A stretch of 64,000 bases of DNA. Origin: Hyalella azteca (lineage: Eukaryota; Arthropoda; Malacostraca; Amphipoda; Hyalellidae). The stretch lies in NCBI RefSeq assembly GCF_000764305.2, contig NW_025935144.1, positions 186,001 through 250,000 of the forward strand. The letters run 5' to 3'. Both the position numbers and the translations under genes were made by a program. The notes beneath the pieces are model-generated. The model made no database searches, had not been told where the DNA came from, and saw only the letters and a program-made list of their open reading frames with translations. Below, one piece after another: positions 48,927 through 61,095 of the stretch; the first letter of the stretch is position 1; each line of letters starts with the position of its first letter.

Positions 48927-49215
48927 AAATCCGAGCAGCCAGAAGTGGAACCGAGTATCCTGAAATCACTCTCAGATAAAGCCACGTCGCACTGTTCAGC
49001 ATGGAGGCGCACGGAAGAATGAGGTGGCTTGGCGAGAGGCAAGTTAGAACGATAGCTCCAGCTATCGTTCTAACTTGCTTAAGTCTGAAAACGACCTAAG
49101 TCTGACTTCTTAGTCAGACTTAGAAGTCAGACTTGACTTCTTGACTTCTAAGTCTGAAAACGACCGCCCGACTTGGTGGCTTTTTGTGCTCCACTTCTGG
49201 CTGCTCGGATTTGAG
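48927..49215. mobile_element. TIR element (MITE) with nested perfect palindrome
   Basis: The outer inverted repeats aatccgagcagccagaagtg (48928) and cacttctggctgctcggatt (49195) match exactly. Inside, gcaagttagaacgatagct and agctatcgttctaacttgc (about 49039-49078) form a perfect 19-bp stem with a 2-base loop. aagtctgaaaacgacc occurs twice beyond it. No protein. Confidence 0.82.
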
Positions 49216-52149
49216 AATTTTGGAGTCTCTACATATCTTCAAGTGAAAACCGTGTCTCAATAATGCGTTTAGTTCATATAATCTGGAAATAGTGAATCGC
49301 TAGGCTTTTATATTCTTGTCGTACTCCCAGGACTGAGTTGTACCAATCTAGTCCTGTTTATTTCGATATAGTGTTAGGTCTTGTTTAGGTTTTATGTCTG
49401 TCTTTGAATTTTGACTTATAAAATGATTATATTTATTTTTAGTTTAGTCGAACTGATGATGGAGCTGGACTCCGAAACGTTTTCAATCTCGATATGGTGA
49501 ATTTTCTGGGCGTTTTCTTTGCTTTTAAATTCCTTGTGAACTTGCACTGATAATATAAGTACTTATATAAAGTTTCTTAAGATTTTACATACACAATGTA
49601 CATAAACAGCTCGCAATCATTTGTATATATACGTTTATTTTATGAAAATTACCAAATTTTCTAAAAAATTACAATAATTGTGTTCCCTTTTGGTCGATTG
49701 TAACAAATATCTAATTCGGTAAAACAACAATAGCAGAAGTTCGTTATTTATGAATTTGAAGCCATCAAAAAATACAGGCAGATCAAAAATCATGAGATGA
49801 ATGTCATCATGATAAATGTCAAAAATCATGATAAATTTCTCAAGTGTTAATTATTTAATAAATTGACCCAACAATTTGCCTATCCACACAATCTACCCAT
49901 AGGAAGCTGAGCTATTTGCACTTGCCGTTACAATTAGTTCAAACTTCAGAGTCACTGAATTAGTCATAGACAATAGTGCGAGCAAATTTTCAAATGACAT
50001 ATTTGTGTGATAACATGTAAAAATGCTGTTAATCTCAACTGAGTATTTCTCTTCTTTAAAATAACAATTAAAAAGTTATTCTATAGAAAAAAGATTTCAA
50101 GAATTTTGATAGTAAAAGTTGTCTGAACTCAAGCCAAAAGCCCTTTAAAGCAGCAGCTTGACTTCGATGACAGCAGCCCGACGTTAACTTTCTACAGGGA
50201 TGATTCGGAAACTTTCAACAAAAACAGTTTATTTCCGAATAATATTGATTTTGTTCATCAGTAAGGTGTATGCATCAAATTTCTAATACGTTTCACCGAG
50301 AGGTAATTTTGTGATAATGTGCCACCCTTTATCGAGTAAGTTCAAATCAACTCTCACGAATTATTCGATGTCCTTTCCCTTTCCTCTTATGTCGTTACTG
50401 TTATTTGCAACGACCTAGGTCGTTTTGAAATGCAATCGCTTCATTCAATCCGGATTGAAAATTACCATTTCAATCTCAGTTTTGACTATAAATTCAGCCA
50501 TGCATTTGTTAACGTTACATAACCTAGTATTAGCTTATATATGTTATTAAGTAAACTAATTCTAGAGAGGATTTCCAATATTTTTTCCCAATAAAGCTGA
50601 CGAAGTTATTTTTTAGTGAACACAGATTGCTAATTTGGATTAAATGATAAATTGTAGATGTCAAAATTCAGTCTAGTTGATTTAATGCAACAAGCTTAAT
50701 TTGACCTTGATATTTGTGGAATTGGGACCGTAAAAATGATACGACGAAAGTTTTAGTAGCCATTATCATCCAAGCACATTTTAGTGAAATTTGAAAACTC
50801 AATTGGAAATTCGTAGTTCGAGAGAAATATAATCCTCAACAAAGAATTGACTCAAACTTGTTTGTCAACATTATACATAAGCAGGAATCCTGGTAATTAC
50901 TCGTAAATTCTAGCCAAGCAATTGCGTTTTACCTATTTAAAGAGAGTGCATGGGCGACGCTATTGTTTCAGGCTGAATCTTAACGTAGGCTCGACGGCAA
51001 CTCAGAGGCGTAGGCCGAGCTATGCTGGCCGACAGCTCATTAGCGGCGGAAATTGAACTGTTTGCGGGAGATATGAAAACTGAGGACTTGACTCATTACT
51101 GGGATAGATTAAACTATCCAGAAGATGATAAGGAATATTGGGGCTGACCTAAAATGGTATAAAACGTTCAGGTTTTTTATTATATATATAATTAGAAATT
51201 AGTGCAGGTTTCCGAGTTATGAATAGAATAGAACAAAAAATATTGTGTTTGGAGGGAAGAACAAAATTCATCCTAGGTGATATTATTAGAATGAGATATC
51301 ATTATGACACTTTATGCTATGACGAGATTTAAATTTTTTCCAGATTCCCTGCAAAGAAGAAGAAGATGACATTTGACAATTTATTGATAATCGAGAATTG
51401 TTATTTTGTATAATAATTCATAATAATGTGAGTGAGAATATTTATATAGAATTTGTTGAAGATGAAATATTTACGTACGCGCTTTCAATATGACGATTTT
51501 CATGGAGCGGAGCTGATGTCAGAAAATAATTTCACACGAGAATTAAAGTTCCCATAGACCAATTCAATGTTGACAACATTGAAATAATTTTTATTTTTCC
51601 CGCACTAATTTTGTTTTTTGTATGCTGGTGATTCACTGCATTTGTTTGGCAACAGAAGTTTTAGTTTAGCAGCTGGAGGTACGAGGGCGAGCTGCAGGTT
51701 ATCCACATCTTATTCAACTTTCTATCCTGTGTTTTATCATCACATCTTCAATTCTAACGTTTGCCAAACAAACCAATGTTTTTTTCTGCAATTGAACGTA
51801 ATGGTTCAGCTTTTGATGATCAGATTGCTGTCCAAAACGTTCGAAAATGTTTCTTTAAAGCAAACTTTACTATAGTAATGAATTTAAAAGGAATTATAGT
51901 CAATAATTTCCACAGTCGCAAGGGTCACAGACACTGAGGGATCGCTTGGAGACAAATTCCGCACAATGAAGTTGGGAAATAAAGTGAAGAAATAATTCGA
52001 ATTGCGAAATATGTTATTTGATATTCACAACAGTAACTAATTTTCATATATTGTGTTAATTTTCCGAAAAGTTAAGATGTCGTTGAGACTTAAGCGTTGG
52101 TAACTTATTACATTAATAATAATATAATTATAGCGGTTTCATTGTTAAT
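49216..52149. other. AT-rich DNA, possibly distal lipocalin introns
   Basis: No convincing further lipocalin exon was found. Only the small frame at 51022-51147 is noted. Confidence 0.45.
51022..51147 (+). CDS. Small hypothetical frame or exon (41 codons)
   Basis: The frame starts MLADSSLAAEIELFAGDMK and ends DKEYWG at a stop. It is acidic, balanced in composition, and follows a GC-richer stretch with an acceptor-like ttgtttcag at 50971. No homologue is recognised. It may be a terminal exon fragment or chance. Confidence 0.2.
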   Translation: MLADSSLAAEIELFAGDMKTEDLTHYWDRLNYPEDDKEYWG

Positions 52150-52378
52150 TAGGCCGTAGGCCTGTCGCCGATTCTTAACATCGCAGAACATTCACAGTTT
52201 TTTGCGGTCTCGAACTCGCAACTCACTGCTCCAATTCTGCTGTGCTTAACCGCCCGGTCTCCTCGCCGATTCTGACTAGAAACTGGCGCACAGAGCTGGG
52301 ATCGAACCCGCGTCTCTCTGCTTCAATCTTTGGTACTCTGAACTTCAACAACTGTGCCACACTGCCCTTGTTGGGCCA
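52150..52378 (-). repeat. tRNA-derived SINE
   Basis: On the minus strand an A box (tggcacagttg) and a B box (ggttcgatccc) lie about 40 bases apart, the tRNA spacing. A second, weaker tRNA-like unit follows (ttaagcacagcag ... gagttcgagacc), suggesting a dimeric SINE. The plus/minus frames across it are not genes. Confidence 0.65.
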
Positions 52379-52389
52379 CCCTGCCCTAC

Positions 52390-52433
52390 TAAATTTCCCA
52401 CATCTTGTTACATTCAAAGAAGATCGAGATTTC
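52390..52433. repeat. 44-bp direct repeat, copy 1
   Basis: aaatttcccacatcttgtta plus cattcaaagaagatcgagatttca, repeated exactly at 52803-52846. This copy lies at the 5' side of the SINE. Confidence 0.9.
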
Positions 52434-52802
52434 ACTAATAATATACGTGTGAAAATTAATTTTTAAAGACAACACTTCTAAAGAATCCAGTGTCTCTTAT
52501 ATTATACATGTACAATGAATTTCTAATTTTATTACCATATATTAAAAAAATTAATTTATAAATTTTATTTTTAAAATTTAAAAATTTGTTCAAATTTTAA
52601 AAAATCATGTATTCTGTTAATTGATTCATACATTGTCTCCGACGTTACGCAAGTGTACAAAATTTCAGATCGATTGGACAGGTAAAAGTGTGTTAAATGT
52701 CGATTATAAGATTTGTAGCAGACAGACAAACAAACAAGAAGTGAAATTAAAGAGGTGTTGTAAAATATGAAACTGTATTTGTCTTGACGTCTAACTAGAA
52801 CT

Positions 52803-52846
52803 AAATTTCCCACATCTTGTTACATTCAAAGAAGATCGAGATTTCA
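52803..52846. repeat. 44-bp direct repeat, copy 2
   Basis: Exact second copy of 52390-52433. The 370 bases between the copies are AT-rich and show no coding signal. Confidence 0.9.
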
Positions 52847-52849
52847 GTG

Positions 52850-54968
52850 AACCAAAAGTATTGGTAACTTATTTTTACAAGAAAATTATTGGAGAATATT
52901 AAATTCGGTAAAGGGCGCAACTGTACTGAAAGCCTAACAGAACGCGCCGGCAACTTTGGCTGTGATTCTCTTTTTAATTCTAATTGAAAAACGGAAATTC
53001 CCAAAGTTTACCTTAGCTAATTTCGGCATTGCATGCAAGACTTTTCTTATTCACTTTTTGGTACGTTAAGTTCATATATTCTCGAATATTTCACAGAATC
53101 GGTTAATGTTCTCTTTGTTCCTGAATGCGAGGTGTATTTGCCTGGTGTCGACAACTCAACATGTAGTTACCATGTCAAGCCCAATATTCGAATTTAAAGC
53201 TCAAAGCCATTACACTATTCGGGATCATAATTTTGTTTATTTTCTACAATCATTTGAAATATTGTGTTTTATACATCCTTCGCAAGGTCACATGTTTTCT
53301 GTTAATTTGATGAACATCTGAGCCCATCGAAGCTAAACGAATTATGTACTAAATTGAGTAAATACAGCGAGGAAAACTGGACGCCACTAAAAATCTTCAT
53401 AGTAATGGCCAATGTAATGCTTGATTTTCTGCTTAAACAACTACCAAAATTCTATTTTATTTTATAACCGTACAAAATTCACTCCAACATAGCCTCATCT
53501 TGAAATCCTTGCTTCCAAAGCCCATAAACTCTACACCAAACTTTATAATTAGAAAATTGAGATCAATTGATAATGATGCATAGAATAAGCTGTCACAAAA
53601 TTATTGGAGTTATATTAGATAGAAGGTTCTGATTTTAGCATATTTGTTCAATAAAGTGGATTGGCGAGGCAAGGTCAGGTGCTCTCGCTTTTAATGTGTT
53701 TGAATTTGATAAGCCCTATATATTTTAGAGTTTCCTATAGACATAAAAGAGGGTAAAATAAACTTATGCGGTAAAAAAAATTAACGTGGAGAAAATTTCT
53801 CATGCGAGGAAACGGTCTCACAAATTTTGAAATTTTTCATTAGATCTTGTTGGAATTCATTGATTCGAAAACATTTTTAGAATGATATTAATACGTACTA
53901 CAGCTTTTTTGAACTGAACTTTGCACTCTCAAAATTATAATACATTCATGCGTGGAGCAGCAGTAGTATTGCTTCAATAAGCCTAAATGGCTTGAAAAAA
54001 TAACCTTAGCTGGTTGACTCATTAATGCATGAAACATAAATAGCATTGTTATCAAGAGCCCTACTGGTTCGTTGCAGATGATCGCCCGCTGCTGGCATAG
54101 GTGGGTAGCTAAGTGTGAGGTTGTCGCGTCAGGGCGTGAAGTTGGCAAGCTTTGTATATCTCACTCATGCTATCATTAAATATTCATAACCTATAATTCA
54201 TTCATATCACATTTGAAAACACCGACGCCTTTATTGAGAGTTGGCTGCCATGACGGCCGTTATTTGTTGAAGATAAATTGATTGATGGTCAGAATGAAAT
54301 CGTTGTGGGGCCTTAAAATCCGCTACAATCGCCGGAATTACTGTAAAATTTTATGGTACTCTATTCTGGTGTTCAGGTAATATCTGGTAATTTTTTGGTA
54401 TTATATTCTACTCTTATGATGATGAACAGTAATATTCAACAATGTTAAAATTTAACGGATGGCCTGAATGTTACTTGTGTGGTAACGTAGAAATCTAGTG
54501 GCACAATAATTAAGTACAGCGGGTCAAATGGAGCAACAATGTGACACACTTAATAATAGAATTTTCATGTTTTTGATATTTCAAAACCAGCATAAAAGTT
54601 CATTTTTATGCGACCACATGACAAACGTAACACGTATTGCCATAACTGTCTTATATTTTTAACTGGGCGTTCAACACAAAATCAAGAATAATTCATAAAT
54701 GTTTGAATATGAATGATATTTTTCAATCTAAAAGTCATCCACATCCTTCATGCATTCTAAAAGTCATTCACATCATTAATTTTCTTGCAGTTGACTTTTC
54801 GTCAGAATATCAGAATATATGTGATAGAGTAAATAAATGAATATGAAATTCAATAGTATTCAGGTACAATGTTTGCAAATTCATATAAAAGTTGAAATGA
54901 TAGTTTGTGGTTGCGCAATTGTGTAAAAATAGATTATAATTCTGTACATAGAAAAAGTTACACTGTGG
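52850..54968. other. AT-rich DNA without recognisable features
   Basis: Short frames on both strands (52801-53004 minus, 53106-53321 plus, 53888-54148 minus) have no recognisable content. Confidence 0.45.
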
Positions 54969-55372
54969 TCGGGTCGTTTATTTTGGTTCGGTTCAGCAAA
55001 GTGTCGCACAGTGAACCATGAAAATTCTTTATTCATATTAAAAACAGAGTTGCAAGTTCAACATAACCGTGTGGCAAGAGCAGCGCGGCAGAGCACAACA
55101 TGCTTCCTAGCTTCGTCCGCGAGTAACTCTAAAGTACTAACTCCCGGGTTATTCTGCCGCTTACAGAGTACAACTCTATCAACCAGCGAGAAATCTGCCA
55201 ACTGAACAAAAGGGTAAATCCAACATTACAGAGAAAATTTAACAAGAACGAATTTATTTATATTTAAAATCTGAGAGAAAGAAATGTGTCAAAATCCTAG
55301 TTAATTAGACACAAGACTAGCGTGAGACAGGCGATACCATACTAAACTGCTCGAATTCTACTATGCAAAAGC
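54969..55372 (+). repeat. Dispersed repeat family, copy 2
   Basis: Second copy of the roughly 400-bp repeat seen at 1041-1455, same orientation, diverged by substitutions and small gaps. Family unknown. Confidence 0.7.
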
Positions 55373-55914
55373 GCAATTCAAGCCACAAGCGGTGCCCGAG
55401 TTACATATTCGAGTTACATTGATCAGACTGGATATGGTTTTTCATTCTCACTGGGCAAGAAAATAACAGCCTTTTAAAGCATGACTTCACCACGCCCTAA
55501 AGTTGATGAGACATATAAAAATTCGGGAGTAAATATACGCTTGCCATCTAAATTTCCCTCCTGGCTCTCACTGAAGTGACAAATGCCGATTTTTTCTTGT
55601 CAATTGGACGAAATAATACCATTTGCAAAGAATATGTAGGAGCTGTCATAGATATTATCTGAAGAATGCTGAAATAACGCCCGTTCAATTGGTGCGCTGT
55701 TCACAGTTGAATTTCTAAGCCTCTTTGTTGCCTGGATGTCCCAATTAAGTAAATTGTGCACTGCGGCTCAATTGAGTGTAAATGACAGACGCCGCGACGT
55801 CGAGCAAAATATTATGTATGTGACAATGTGGCAATCTGTCAGCGGGATCACTTAGTTGAATGGCATTGATACAATTTAGCGAATTACCGATAAAATGAAA
55901 CTCCCCATGTGTCG

Positions 55915-56003
55915 CCTCCTGAAATAACTACATTCATGCATACATTTCTAAGAAGCTTCGCCTCCTGCAATAACTACATTCAAACATTTCTAAGAAGCTT
56001 TCG
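55915..56003. repeat. About 45-bp tandem duplication
   Basis: gcctcctgaaataactacattca...tttctaagaagctt occurs twice in a row with a small length difference. Confidence 0.75.
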
Positions 56004-56554
56004 ACGCGAAGGAAAAGTCCATAGTTTTCGCTGACTATTACCCGCGATCCAGTATTTCAAGATTTTGAAATAACTCCAAAGCTTGCAGGTGGAATTATGA
56101 GAAGTTAATCTCAAAGCGTTATTCAGCGACTTTAGAATCTATTCAGATTAACAACCTATCATCGATGCAGCTCGATCGGAAAATCTCCGAATGGCAATAA
56201 TATTGAAATATTTAGACTACCATGAAATCGTGAGCATTCTTCAGAACATTAATATGGGGATATAGCATGTAAGTCAGTTCATTTCAAGTTTAATGTGAAC
56301 AAACGAAGATAAAGCCTGCCTTGAAACCATCATGTTTCTGACAAAACTAAGGACGCCCATGCAGTAATTACCAAATTTGCAGAGAAAATATGTGAGTTCT
56401 TTTTTAAGCTGGCCGTGAATAATGACAACAATCATTGTCGAATATATATTTATGTTTTTGTAATATGTTTTGTTTTCTCCGGACAAATATTTCGTTTTAA
56501 GTTCTCCAATAAAAGACTTTATGTTATATCCTAAAAGAACTTCTCTCCGTTCTT

Positions 56555-57276
56555 CCCAGTTAAAATTTTGAGCCGAGACCGGCGCCGGGTTTAGCCGGGC
56601 TGGTCGCGCTTTAGCAGGATGGAGCCGTAAAACTATAACCGGCCATCTATCCTTAAAACTGCGCTGCGCCATGGCTGATATAGAGACAAAATTCTAGCAG
56701 CTCGGCAGGGACGGAACTCTGCGCTGTTTTAGCGCTGGTACTTGGGATTGCCCGGCAGGGAGCTGTACATGAACCTGCGTTCGAATCCCGGAGCTTCAGT
56801 CGACGTTTGCAGATAGTTCATAGCGGTGAGTAATTTGATGTGTATATTTCCTCGATAATTGAAATTGTTAGATTCTAAATTACGTTGCTAAAGTTAATAC
56901 GATGAGAATGTCAGTAACCAATGTCAGTAACCTGTCATTGCAAGAGAGAAGTCTAGGTGATCTCAGAGAGAGGAGGAACAATTTTTTTTAAATCGTTGTT
57001 GACAAACGTTGACGCGTAACTGCCGCGTACACTGCCAGAGCCGCCCCAGAGCAGGCGTTGGGCAGGTTTGAGCAGGTGTTGCTCAGTAAGGGCTGCGTGA
57101 CGGCAGGACAGAGCACACCTGGGCAGGTACTCAGAAGCTAATTAGCGCTAATACGCGGCTGGCGATATCGTCTCTAAAGCGGACATTTCTGCTCTATAGC
57201 GGCTCTGTCGCGTCTCTACGTCGGCTCTGCAGCCGGCGACGGCCTGCTCTATTCCCTGCCCTAAATTTTAACTGGG
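56555..57276. mobile_element. GC-rich element with CCCAGTTAAAATTT terminal inverted repeats
   Basis: CCCAGTTAAAATTT at 56555 and AAATTTTAACTGGG ending at 57276 are exact inverted repeats bounding a block much GC-richer than its flanks. Inside are a tRNA-type B box (gttcgaatccc, about 56780) and repeated gggcaggt / gagcagg motifs. No open frame of note. No clear target duplication. Confidence 0.65.
56710..56810 (+). promoter_or_regulatory. tRNA-like pol III internal promoter remnant
   Basis: The B box gcgttcgaatcccgg matches the GGTTCGANTCC consensus. A weak A-box candidate (tagcgctggta) lies about 50 bases upstream. No cloverleaf could be folded, so this is a SINE-type remnant rather than a tRNA gene. 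Confidence 0.4.
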
Positions 57277-58229
57277 TTGAAGTCGTGGACATAAAATGAT
57301 TTTCGAGAGTGGTGTTGTTGTGTGATAAAATAACGATGTGTCCGATAAACTCAAACAATTTACTTTACGTAGCTTTCATGTTTCTTAGATGTAATAATAC
57401 AAGTTGAGTCCCTAGAAATGCAATCATTGTAAAGACTCGAATTTATCAGAAGCAAAATATAAGTAATTTTCAGCTTCTTTAATTCTGATATAAAATTTCA
57501 CGGTTAAATTCTGAAAGTAACTTCACAATTTGCGATTGCTATCCGCCATTTACAAGCTCACACGGTTGCAAGAAATGAATTCTAGAAAATTCTGGTGAAT
57601 CATTGACCTAGGAAAAAAGCATTTAGGAAGAATATAGGAATAAGAAGAATATATTTATTAAAATTATTGTTGTAGTACCCAGTTCACTAATACGAGTATA
57701 AATAATGTTCCCCTGATTCGCCAGAACCCTATATATGCAGATGTAACGCCTCTAAAGCAGCCTCGTCAAAGTAACCATGTAAGCAAAGTCTGCTCTCGGT
57801 CGTATCACCGATACTAATAAGGCGCGCTAGGCCGCTAATATTTACCAGCTATTCCGTAATCCCAGCAAATTGGTCGCATTCGTCCGCTGTTTTCGTCGCA
57901 GGTCTCGTGCACTTCTGGGAGGCGCAGCTCGGGCGATAGGCAGATCCAAGCAACGGCAACCATGTCGGAAAAAGAATGTGTGTTGCTGGACTCGTAACGT
58001 AATTTCGATTCACGGAAGGTTTATTTAAATGCATAATTAAAGTTAATCAAAGTCGCTTTCGTGCGAGTGTATGTTCAGTTGCGCTCAAGACCAAGCCCAG
58101 GTAAGAGCTAGGCCTCAGCATCTATCGTTTCTATACCATTCGTCCGGAGAACACAATTCCAATTGTATCACAAAAGCACGAGGAACAGTTTCATCTTTTT
58201 CAATAACTTTTATTAGTTATCAAACAGAT

Positions 58230-58390
58230 TTTAATACCTAATACCAGAGGAGAGCTTCCTAAAAGCTCCAATGCTATCAGGAAGCTTTCCTGCATTTCAA
58301 GCTTTTTTCAAAACCAAGAAGCTTTCATGGCTTGATATCGAAATTTAGGAAGCTTTCATGGTTTCATTAGGAGGCTTTCATGTTTTGATA
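58230..58390. repeat. Diverged aggaagctttcatgg repeat
   Basis: Four to five loosely spaced copies of aggaagctttc(atgg), at irregular intervals of 35-45 bases. Confidence 0.6.
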
Positions 58391-60939
58391 TTGAATCGCT
58401 GAACTAGAAATGCTGGGCCTGTCACCGTTAAAAAAATCGGTATTTGTTTTGTGAACAGAAAATAATATGATATAATTTTAAAGATCATAGATTAAATCGT
58501 ATAAACTTAAGCCGAAATCAAATATTCATTTTCGTTTGCTCTAACTTTTTATCGTTAGAGCAAACTTTCTACTTTTGACATAAAATATAGATTTCATTCC
58601 AAAAATGTATGGATCGCACATAAGAATTAATCACTCAAATTCAATGAAATACTCTTAATTATTATGTAAGATTTATCGTTCTCAATACGCCGCTTAGTTA
58701 CGATAACTAAATTGCTGAGGTATTACAATTCTTCCTACAATCCCCCACAATGAGAGCATCTCTTCCACGCGGACACAACACCTGGACGTGAAGTCGTTCA
58801 ACGCCGTCCCACTTGCATCAGTCGTTACCGTGTGAGGAACTTGCTGACGTTGACCTACTTACACGCTTGTTTGCTCGTAAGCCAGATATCTTTTTATGCT
58901 CAGCGACACTTTTGAGTCATTATTTATGATTACACCAGGGCTCATCTGGGGCACTTCATTAAGAGCGCAAAATAGGCCGAGGCTCTTTCATTCGCAGGCA
59001 AGTCATTTGAATGCAGGATTAAGGACGGGATACGCTGGACATAATTACAGCGATGTTTGCTGAAATGTTACGGCGTTATAATTGTGATCAGTTAAAGATA
59101 TTACAAAATAACTATATTATTGCTTTATTCATTAAGATCGTAACGTTTTGACGCAAAATAACGTCAAAAATGTGTATCGAAAAGCAGAATGAGACTTGTA
59201 TGAATACGGTGTAATGAATGAGCCTATAATGAGGCTAAAATCATTACAATAAATCCAGGTTCATGAAGTACCCGCGGTTTATGGGGAGACATAAGATGTG
59301 AATTTAATTTAGTGCGACGATTTGGATACAAATTAGAGATTTTTTGGAATGCGCAATGATACAAGCTTACTCGCATTCATAGAATGATGAAATTGACCGT
59401 GATTTATGCACTGCATGTCAAGTCATTTCTGGAAGTGAGTTTTTAGCAAACATAAATAAAACATCAGAGCGCGCAAAAGCTTCCTGGATCTTGAATTTAC
59501 ATTCATGGCAAACTGCTGAAAACTATATAAGTATCATCAGCGCAAAAAAGTAATTTCTTGCATTCAAGATGAATGTCATCCTATGCTAATGTCATCAAGT
59601 ATCTATTGGTTTGGATTTGTATTTTTGTGAAATAAAACGATTTATTCATTATTTTATGAAACTTCTAGTGACCCCATATTTAATGTCCCAGCGAAGCTCT
59701 CGATTTTCACCAGTCGACGCCTTGCACGAGAAGTTGCTTCGAGGCAAAAACAGTATTTTGTTTGCAACAGCTTCTTCATTGTTTAAAGAATATAAAAAGC
59801 AACTTTTGCTGTAAAATTTTTGATGCGCTAATAGTAGTTGTCGATTGATTCATTTAGTAATAAAAAAAGTTACAGCAATTACTTCTTCTTCCTTATCAAG
59901 AGCATAAAAGATCGAGTGCCGATTCAATGCATGAATCGTATTGCGAATCAGTGAAAACATTTGAAGACTAGCTCGACACAAAGTTTTTTATTTAATGTAA
60001 CATGGTGGAAAAAACGCCTAAAAATGAAGACAAAGACTTTCGGGACGTAAAAACGCCATTTAAAAAAGCTTATCTCGTTATAATGCATTTCAGTAAAAGA
60101 TCAACAGCTCATGTCGTATCGAGTGCAGGGAGATCAGGAGACTGTCCATATCCTGATCACTTCAATCACGCTCTACTATAATCCTGTTTTGTTCTGATTC
60201 CTCAGTCCGAAACTCATTTTGTCATCGAAATTCCACGGAAATTTTCTTGTACCTTGGGTTAAATAAAAACGGTCTTCGAAGTTATTTTTCTCCCTACATT
60301 TCTGTGAATTTCGTTTCCTTAGACGTTCATGATGGCCCCTGTCTCACATACGTAAGTGGCATGTAAAATCGTGTAATACGGAAAAGTGTTTTCCGAGCTC
60401 ATTCGTCAGGAATTGACGCAATTTCAAGTAATTTCTCAAAAGAATCGTTAACTTTTTTTTTTGCATTCATAGCAGAATGCAGGTCATATTTTCATCTAAA
60501 TTCATGTTTTTTAGTTATTTCACCTTCATATCCTCGTAGAACGTTACGTGCACGTAGTGGTGAGATTTATACTGCATCCCGCACGATTTTGCCGTATACG
60601 AGCTCCAGTTCACTGAAGCGAATATAGCAAAGTTAATTTTCATCAATGGTGTACTTAGTTTAATTAGTTTTGAATTTTTGACACATTCGATGGAATAGCA
60701 ATTACAAAGTAATTAACATGAACACATCAATACGTTAGATAAGAATTTAACTGAATGGGTTGAGTAAATTTAAATTTCATCATTGCAGCGGCCGGTAACT
60801 GATATTTAGAACCTATTGGCTTAGAAAGAATAGAACCTATTGGTTTAGAAAGAATAGAATTACATTCAAACTCAGTTTTATTAATAAAATTTCTTCAATA
60901 TTACATGTTCCGTTCGTAAATCATCATTGCGTCGCATCT

Positions 60940-61095
60940 TTAGTGAAATTAGTGAAATATTAGTGAAAAAATATTAATTAAATATTATTCATATTATTAT
61001 TAATGAAATATATATTAATATTGAAATATTATTATTTCGTAATGAAATATTATTTTACTAATATTAATGAAAATATTAGTGAAATATTAGTGCAT
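60940..61095. repeat. AT-rich gaaatatta-type repeat
   Basis: Irregular copies of tgaaatatta(gtg) and aatattaat, including small palindromes. Low-complexity slippage product. Confidence 0.75.

Noticed and set aside
52242..52466. Plus frame across the SINE
   Set aside because: It is antisense to a tRNA-derived SINE with clear A and B boxes.
56770..56800. tRNA gene
   Set aside because: B box present, but no cloverleaf or matching acceptor stem could be formed.
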